Of a stretch of 64,000 nt of DNA, positions 58,634 through 64,000 are shown one piece after another. The notes under the pieces are model-generated. The model was not told the origin of the DNA. It saw nothing but the letters and a program-made list of their open reading frames with translations, and did no database searches. Position 1 is the stretch's first letter; each line of letters begins with the position of its first letter. The position numbers and the translations under genes are program-made. Source of the stretch: Chryseobacterium aquifrigidense (GTDB lineage: Bacteria; Bacteroidota; Bacteroidia; Flavobacteriales; Weeksellaceae). Location of the stretch: the NCBI RefSeq assembly GCF_006716485.1, contig NZ_VFPD01000003.1, positions 124,001 to 188,000 on the forward strand, read 5' to 3'.

Positions 58634-59072
58634 AGAATTTCTGAACGTAATTGTAGCAGACAACGATGAAAACACCTTGATTTTTTTTAAAAATATTTTG
58701 AAAGAGCTGAAAATTTCTATAAAAGTTCAATGTTTCAGCAATGGAAGTAACCTGATGGAATACCTGAATAATGACGATGCAGTAATTCCGGAAATTGTTT
58801 TTATCAATTACCTGATTCCTGGAAAAGAAAGCATGGAATGCCTGGAAGATATCAGTTCGAATTCAAAATTCAACAATATGGTAACGGCTATTTTTTCAGA
58901 CCCGATTCCGGAAAGTGAAATAGAAGATATTTTTGTAAAAGGAGCCCATATTTTTATGAAAAAACCAGAGTGTTTTGAGAAGCTTAAAAAAGTACTCACG
59001 GAAGTTATTACCATCAATTGGCAGTATCATACCTCAGGATTGAATAAAGATAATTTTATCTTGAAAGTGTGA
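58626..59072 (+). CDS. Pseudo-receiver domain protein
   Basis: A 148-residue single receiver fold. The acidic pair is present (VADNDENT), Lys is present (MKKPECF), but the phospho-acceptor Asp position reads VFINYLIPGKES, with Asn in place of Asp. Phosphorylation is therefore doubtful, and the protein may act by binding its AraC partner. The Ser/Thr of the fold (IFSDP) is in place. It is translationally coupled to that partner. Confidence 0.78.
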   Translation: MNKEFLNVIVADNDENTLIFFKNILKELKISIKVQCFSNGSNLMEYLNNDDAVIPEIVFINYLIPGKESMECLEDISSNSKFNNMVTAIFSDPIPESEIEDIFVKGAHIFMKKPECFEKLKKVLTEVITINWQYHTSGLNKDNFILKV

Positions 59073-59657
59073 TGAATAAAGGAATTGTTAATTTAATATT
59101 AATAATTTTTAAATCATATTTATAGCATACTATTCACAAATAAGTGAAAATTTTATAACTAATAATTAAAATAATATAAAAGGCATCTGAATTAATATTC
59201 TGACATTTGTAAAAGTAAACTGAGACACAAATTTCATTATATAGTAGAAGATACAGATGAATGAGAAGTAATTGTTTCTAAAGAACAAAATTATATAAAT
59301 CACGATGTTAGTTAAACAAAATGAATTATACTAATTTTCCAATTTTAAAGCACAGAAGATCTTTAAACAAAACGGTACAATCATGAAAACTCAATAAGTA
59401 GTTGGAGATATTTTTATTCGTTTCATTCCCTCATCTCCATCGAAAGCACAGTTAGTTTTTATAATAAGCAAGTTGGAAAAAATAATTCATTTTGTTTTTT
59501 ATAATTTATTTTAATAGTTATGGTTTTAGCTCATTATTATATTGTTATATAAATATTTTCACACCACATCACAAAATATTAAGCCTGAACTATTAAAATA
59601 AATTTTTTTTGGACACACCAAAAGTAATTTCTTCTAAATAACAGTTTTATAAGGGGG
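59073..59657. other. AT-rich gap with no gene
   Basis: A 585-bp region with no ORF of note. A CAGAAGATCTTTA (about 59351-59363) matches the signature of the stem-loop RNA family but has no flanking stem. A strong terminator follows at 59658, so a small RNA may end there. Confidence 0.45.
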
Positions 59658-59688
59658 CCGCAGGAAGTTTTTTTCTGCGGTTTTTTTT
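59658..59688 (+). terminator. Strong terminator with no visible gene before it
   Basis: CCGCAG and CTGCGG flank an 11-nt loop, and T8 follows. It overlaps the recG stop on the opposite strand but its T run is on the plus strand. Confidence 0.75.
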
Positions 59689-61774
59689 ATGATATTTTAC
59701 TCCACTTATTTTTTCCTTTGTAGTATCTGATATAATAGTTTTTGATGATCAGATTGTCAGTCCTTGAAAGCATAGGATCTGCTTCAAGTATTCTTTCTAC
59801 CGTATTTTTTGTTGTTTTGATGATCGCCGAGTCATTAATAAGATCCAGTCTTTTAAAATCTACCACACCACTTTGCTGAGTACCCAAAATATCTCCGGGT
59901 CCGCGAAGCTGCATATCTACCTCAGAAATTTTAAACCCATCATTAGTTTCAGTCATTGTTTTAATACGTGTTCTGCTTTCTTTGGATAATTTATCGGAAG
60001 TCATCAGGATACAGTAACTCTGTTCAGCACCTCTTCCCACACGCCCTCTGAGCTGGTGAAGCTGTGATAACCCAAACCTTTCTGAGCTTTCAATCACCAT
60101 TACCGAAGCATTCGGAACGTTTACTCCCACTTCAATGACTGTTGTTGCAACCATTATTTCAGCTTTTCCTGAAGCAAAATAAGCCATAGCGGCATCTTTT
60201 TCATCCGGTTTCATTTTCCCGTGAAGCATAGTGACGTTGTATTCCGAGAAATAATCCATGACATGCTCCAAGCCTTCCATCAGGTTTTTATAATCCAGGG
60301 TTTCCGATTCTTCAATCAGAGGATATACGAAATAAACCTGTCTGCCTTTTTTAATTTCATCTTTACAGAAATTATACACATACGATCTGTCTTTTTCCCG
60401 GCGATGAGCTGTAATAATAGGCTTTCTCCCCACTGGCATCTCATCAATCACAGAAACATCGAGATCAGAATAAAAACTCATAGCCAGAGTTCTTGGAATA
60501 GGGGTGGCGGTCATCACCAGAATATGAGGCGGAATCCTATTTTTAGCCCAAAGTTTAGCCCTTTGAGCAACTCCGAATCTATGCTGCTCATCAATGATGG
60601 CCAATCCCAGGTTTTTAAATTTAACCTTGTCTTCCAAAACGGCATGAGTTCCTACCAAAATAGAAAGTGAGCCATTTTCCAGTTCTTCATGGATAATTCT
60701 TCTTTCTGCTGCCTTGGTAGAACCTGTGAGAAGGCGGATATTGATTCCTGTTTTTTCCAATAGCTCTTTGATACCATTGTAATGCTGTTGAGCAAGAATT
60801 TCCGTGGGAGCCATCAGACAGCTCTGAAAACCGTTATCCATTGCGATAAGCATCGTAAGAAGGGCAACCATCGTTTTTCCTGATCCTACGTCCCCTTGCA
60901 AAAGCCTGTTCATCTGAACCGGTCTTTTCATATCCACTCTTATTTCCTTCAAGACCCTTTTCTGTGCATTGGTAAGCTCAAAAGGAAGATGGTTTTCATA
61001 AAAATCATTAAAATGATCTCCAATAATCGGGAAAGGATTACCATGAGACTGTGTTTTATGATGAAGTTTCTTTAAGCCATATCCTAACTGAAAGAAAAAT
61101 GATTCCTCAAATTTTAATCTGTAATCCGCTTTATCAAAATGTTCCTGATCCTTTGGAAAGTGGACATTCAGAAAAGCGTGCTGTCTGGACATGAACTTGA
61201 ATGTTTTCATCAGATATTCCGGAAAGTTTTCCTCAATAAGATTCGGGATCTCTTTGCAGATATTTCTTAAAGCATTCTGGAAGAATCTTTGATTTAATCC
61301 TCTCTTGGTTAGTTTTTCAGAACTCGGATAAATGGGTTTAAGCCGAGTGTCTCCTTCTTTTTTTTCTTCCGCTTCAATTTCAGGATGCGGCATAGAAAAC
61401 TGACGGTTGAAAACATTGATCTTCCCAAAAATATAAACTTCCTTGTTGATCGGAAGCTGTTCTTTCAACCATTTGGAATATTGAAACCACACAAGATCCA
61501 TACTGCCTGTCTCATCATTGAACTTTGCAGATAATCTTTTGGTTTTACCAGTCTGAATTTCCTGTACCTGAGTAATTCTTCCCCTCAACTGAATTTCCTG
61601 GCTGGTTTCTTCTTTGAGTTGAGAAACAGTATAGATTTTACTTTTGTCCAGATAACGGATAGGGTAGAAATTCAACATATCTTCTACAGTAGATAAGCCC
61701 AACACACTTTTGATGAGTTTAGCTCTTTCCGGGCCTATTCCTTTTACATATTCTATGGAGGTTTCGAGATTCAT
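59687..61774 (-). CDS. recG: ATP-dependent DNA helicase RecG
   Basis: The ATG at 61774 (MNLETSIEYVKGIGPERAKLIKSVLGL) gives 695 residues. An N-terminal wedge domain with OB fold (residues about 50-170) precedes the two helicase lobes. Motif I is LLQGDVGSGKTMVAL, motif II is IIDEQHRFGVAQR, motif III VMTATPIPRTLAM, and the C-terminal QLRGRVGRG and GEL-like MQLRGPGDILGTQQSG are RecG hallmarks. It regresses stalled forks and processes branched DNA. Confidence 0.95.
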   Translation of the reverse strand: MNLETSIEYVKGIGPERAKLIKSVLGLSTVEDMLNFYPIRYLDKSKIYTVSQLKEETSQEIQLRGRITQVQEIQTGKTKRLSAKFNDETGSMDLVWFQYSKWLKEQLPINKEVYIFGKINVFNRQFSMPHPEIEAEEKKEGDTRLKPIYPSSEKLTKRGLNQRFFQNALRNICKEIPNLIEENFPEYLMKTFKFMSRQHAFLNVHFPKDQEHFDKADYRLKFEESFFFQLGYGLKKLHHKTQSHGNPFPIIGDHFNDFYENHLPFELTNAQKRVLKEIRVDMKRPVQMNRLLQGDVGSGKTMVALLTMLIAMDNGFQSCLMAPTEILAQQHYNGIKELLEKTGINIRLLTGSTKAAERRIIHEELENGSLSILVGTHAVLEDKVKFKNLGLAIIDEQHRFGVAQRAKLWAKNRIPPHILVMTATPIPRTLAMSFYSDLDVSVIDEMPVGRKPIITAHRREKDRSYVYNFCKDEIKKGRQVYFVYPLIEESETLDYKNLMEGLEHVMDYFSEYNVTMLHGKMKPDEKDAAMAYFASGKAEIMVATTVIEVGVNVPNASVMVIESSERFGLSQLHQLRGRVGRGAEQSYCILMTSDKLSKESRTRIKTMTETNDGFKISEVDMQLRGPGDILGTQQSGVVDFKRLDLINDSAIIKTTKNTVERILEADPMLSRTDNLIIKNYYIRYYKGKNKWSKIS

Positions 61775-61856
61775 TTTCAGGTTGCAGGATACTAATTTTT
61801 TGAATTTTTTGATCCTTATTTCGGATAATAGAAATAAAGGTTCGAATTTCGGTAAA

Positions 61857-61886
61857 ATAAAAAAGACTTCCAAAAAATTGGAAGCC
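61857..61886 (-). terminator. Terminator of the thioredoxin gene
   Basis: On the minus strand GGCTTCCAA and TTGGAAGTC pair around a T-rich loop and a run of T follows. It lies between the thioredoxin and recG genes. Confidence 0.7.
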
Positions 61887-61939
61887 TCTATAGTGAATTT
61901 TTAGAACTGAAACAGAAAATGCGGTTTCAAAGTTCTGAA

Positions 61940-62473
61940 TTAATCTTTAATTTTAGATTTGAATTTCTTCTGGTAATCCTCCCATTGTTCCCTGGTCTTA
62001 ATCTTTTTAAACAAATCTTTTGAGATCAGTTCCAGATAAGGTTCCAGTTCTTTGGCAGACAGTTCCCCCTGAAGTATGGTGATGGGATCTCCATGCTCAT
62101 CCAGAAATACGGTGCTTGGAACTGCTCCTACATTCATATACTGGGTAAACTCATGAAGAGAATTTTTTCCTTTTTTATGTTCAGTATTGGGATTGGAAAA
62201 TGTTCTTCCGAAAATTTCAATACTCTTTTTTTCTTCTGCATTAAATTTTACAGGATAATAATTCTCATTTAAAATCTGAGCAATTACAGGATGACCATAC
62301 GTTTTTTTATCCATGATTTTACATGGGCCACACCAGTCTGCATAGAAATCAATTAATATTTTTTTTGGACTTTCCTTTTGAGCTTTTAAAGCTTCCTCAA
62401 TCGTCATCCACTTTACCTGTGCAAAACTGAAATTTAATAAAAGTAAGAGAACTATGCTTAAAATTTTCTTCAT
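61940..62473 (-). CDS. Exported thioredoxin-fold protein
   Basis: The signal peptide MKKILSIVLLLLLNFSFA is followed by a thioredoxin domain with active site DFYADWCGPCKIMDKKTYG at about residues 42-60 and the cis-Pro region VGAVPSTVFLDEHG. An insert between the first helix and the cis-Pro strand (FNAEEKKSIEIFGRTFSNPNTEHKK) is unlike plain thioredoxin and similar to DsbD C-terminal or TlpA-like proteins. It likely keeps cysteines reduced in the periplasm. Confidence 0.9.
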   Translation of the reverse strand: MKKILSIVLLLLLNFSFAQVKWMTIEEALKAQKESPKKILIDFYADWCGPCKIMDKKTYGHPVIAQILNENYYPVKFNAEEKKSIEIFGRTFSNPNTEHKKGKNSLHEFTQYMNVGAVPSTVFLDEHGDPITILQGELSAKELEPYLELISKDLFKKIKTREQWEDYQKKFKSKIKD

Positions 62474-62514
62474 ATTGTGATATTTACGTAAAAATAAGCA
62501 TAATTACTTATTTT

Positions 62515-64000
62515 TTATTTTACATCCTGCATTAATTTTTTCACGTACGGAGATATCAAAATTAATACCACTCCGGCAATTACCGCATATAATCCTAATT
62601 GTTTATATCCATCAGTATAAGTGATCAATTCATCATAGTTGGTAGAACCTTCTTTGGCTGTGGCAAGACTTGCCCCGATAATCCCAGCAACATACTGTCC
62701 ATAAGCAGAAGCAAGGAACCACATTCCCATCATCATTCCCTGAAGATTCTTTGTAGAAAGCTTGGTCATGATGGATAATCCGATAGGTGACAGGCATAAT
62801 TCTCCAAGTGTAATGATAAGAAGTGCCAGTGTGAAGAAGTTCAGTGAAGTGATTCCCTGAAGATCTGCAAACAGGCGGGTGGCGAACAAAACATAATATC
62901 CTAATCCTAAGAAAATGAATCCTAATCCGAATTTAATGATCGTGTTGGGCTCGATTTTTCTTTTGTTCAGCCATATCCAAAGAAGTCCAATCAATGGAGC
63001 AAGGAAAATAATGAAGAAAGCTCCTCCTGAGTTATTCACTCCATTTGGGTCTAATCCAAGAAGATCTTTGTTAAGGTTCTTAGCCGCAAAAATGCTTAAA
63101 GAGCCTCCACTTTGTTCATAAATTCCCCAGAAGATGATTGAAAATATAATGAAAACCAAAGCGGCCCAAAGTTTTTTACGCTCAGAAGCTGTTACTTTAG
63201 ACATTTCATAGAATAAATAGATCAAAGTTAAGGGCCCGATGGTCCACATGAAATAATCTGTATATTCTGTTTTCGCTACCATGGTCATAATGATAGGTAC
63301 AAAAACCAACGACAAAACGTATACTCCATATTCTTTCCATTTTGGAATTGGAGCTGTTTTTTCTTCTGCTAAAGGGTGTCCCGGTTGCAGACCGATAGTG
63401 CCTAATGTTCTTTGTGTAAATACAAAATTGATCAAACTTACGACCATTACTATTGCAGCAAGACCAAAAGCAATATGCCATCTCATTTCTTCTGCAATAA
63501 TATTGCTTAGGAATTCTCCTTTACCAATTGCAATACATAGGTAACCACCCAGCAAAGCTCCGAGGTTAATTCCTGCGTAGAAAAGTGAAAATCCTGCATC
63601 TGCCCTTGAATCATTAGGTTTATAAAGCTGTCCTACCATAGATGAAATATTAGGTTTGAAGAAACCTGTCCCTACTACGGTGAATGCTATTCCTAAGAAA
63701 AAGAATTTGTGGGGATCGGTAGCAAGAATTAAACTTCCTACGATCATCAGAAGTCCGCCCCAGAACAGGGATTTTCGGAATCCTAAAATTTTATCGGCAA
63801 AAAGACCTCCTACAAAAGTAAAGGCATATACGAAGGCCTGGGTAGCACCATATTGAAGGTTGGCTTCTTTTTCATGGAAGTTAAGCTGTGAGATCATAAA
63901 GAAAACCAGCATTCCACGCATTCCGTAGAAACAGAAACGTTCCCACATTTCAGAGAAAAACAGGCTCCAGATTTGTCTGGGATACTTTCCTTTGAAATTT
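62515..64000 (-). CDS. POT-family proton-dependent peptide transporter (partial)
   Basis: The frame is open to the right edge and continues upstream of the ATG at 63948 as FKGKYPRQIWSLFFSEMWERFCFYGMRGM. That is the N-terminal ExxER-type motif (EMWERF) of POT transporters, so the true start lies beyond the window. About twelve membrane segments are seen; FFKPNISSMVGQLY and DAGFSLFYAGINLGALLG are the family signatures. It takes up di- and tripeptides with protons. Confidence 0.93.
   Translation of the reverse strand, partial: NFKGKYPRQIWSLFFSEMWERFCFYGMRGMLVFFMISQLNFHEKEANLQYGATQAFVYAFTFVGGLFADKILGFRKSLFWGGLLMIVGSLILATDPHKFFFLGIAFTVVGTGFFKPNISSMVGQLYKPNDSRADAGFSLFYAGINLGALLGGYLCIAIGKGEFLSNIIAEEMRWHIAFGLAAIVMVVSLINFVFTQRTLGTIGLQPGHPLAEEKTAPIPKWKEYGVYVLSLVFVPIIMTMVAKTEYTDYFMWTIGPLTLIYLFYEMSKVTASERKKLWAALVFIIFSIIFWGIYEQSGGSLSIFAAKNLNKDLLGLDPNGVNNSGGAFFIIFLAPLIGLLWIWLNKRKIEPNTIIKFGLGFIFLGLGYYVLFATRLFADLQGITSLNFFTLALLIITLGELCLSPIGLSIMTKLSTKNLQGMMMGMWFLASAYGQYVAGIIGASLATAKEGSTNYDELITYTDGYKQLGLYAVIAGVVLILISPYVKKLMQDVK

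Noticed and set aside
59340..59370. Sixth copy of the stem-loop RNA family
   Set aside because: Only the loop signature is present; the flanking TGTC and GACAG stem strands are absent.

Overview
The window looks like the chromosome of a Flavobacteriia bacterium, most likely Chryseobacterium or a close relative. It is AT-rich, its -7 elements are of the Bacteroidetes TAnnTTTG type, Shine-Dalgarno signals are weak, it carries a type IX secretion gene (porZ next to recO), and it has the short ATTACTCATT-type palindromes and 'GINT..P' surface proteins common in this group. No rRNA, integrase, phage structural gene or CRISPR array was seen.

Region 1 (about 390-17,800) is the unusual part: an RNA repair and RNA surveillance island. 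Two tiny ORF transcripts that end in strong terminators lead into an array of 14 tRNA-like genes (1108-3176). Thirteen amino-acid identities are represented, and five copies of an unrecognised stem-loop RNA family sit between the genes. A run of RNA-processing genes follows: a YkuK-type RNase H-fold protein, a predicted cyclic-phosphate-processing receiver domain, a T4 Rnl2-type RNA ligase, a calcineurin-like phosphoesterase and two ERI-1/DnaQ-type 3'-5' exonucleases. Next come a degenerate GyrB/GHKL-like protein, a DUF6493-like HEAT-type protein with a SWIM zinc-finger partner, and a Ro60-like TROVE/VWA protein (Rsr). Downstream of rsr I find six candidate Y RNAs (15,996-17,761). They share one motif: a covarying outer stem, a conserved asymmetric internal loop and a covarying inner stem. 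Two of them carry a circularly permuted tRNA, with T arm and acceptor 3' strand before acceptor 5' strand and D arm. rsr and two Y-RNA units share a 20-nt promoter motif exactly 9 nt upstream of the -7 element. This points to a dedicated regulon.

Region 2 (17,776-38,900) holds an orphan HTH pair, a SulP transporter, an EF-G paralogue with a 28-codon leader peptide and an attenuator-like terminator, and a Ter stress island (HAD, phosphoribosyltransferase, TerD, TelA, unknown, TerD, TerC). A TetR module, a catalase-like protein and an FKBP follow. An Rrf2 regulator shares a nearly identical operator with a neighbouring reductase/MBL operon. M23 peptidase and gpsA close the region.

Region 3 (38,900-64,000) is mostly ordinary chromosome: three tandem surface proteins, mqo, an AadS-like aminoglycoside adenylyltransferase, a GMC oxidoreductase, SDR and GH63-like enzymes, recO-porZ, a 5'-nucleotidase split into two genes, dapA, an AraC/pseudo-receiver pair, recG, a thioredoxin and a POT transporter that runs off the right edge.

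Working model for region 1 (inference): tRNA-like RNAs act as substrates, spares or decoys for RNA-damaging toxins. The ligase, phosphoesterase and exonuclease set repairs or trims cleaved RNA. Rsr with Y RNAs handles misfolded or damaged RNA. No 5'-kinase is visible in the window, so the repair chemistry is incomplete as seen here.
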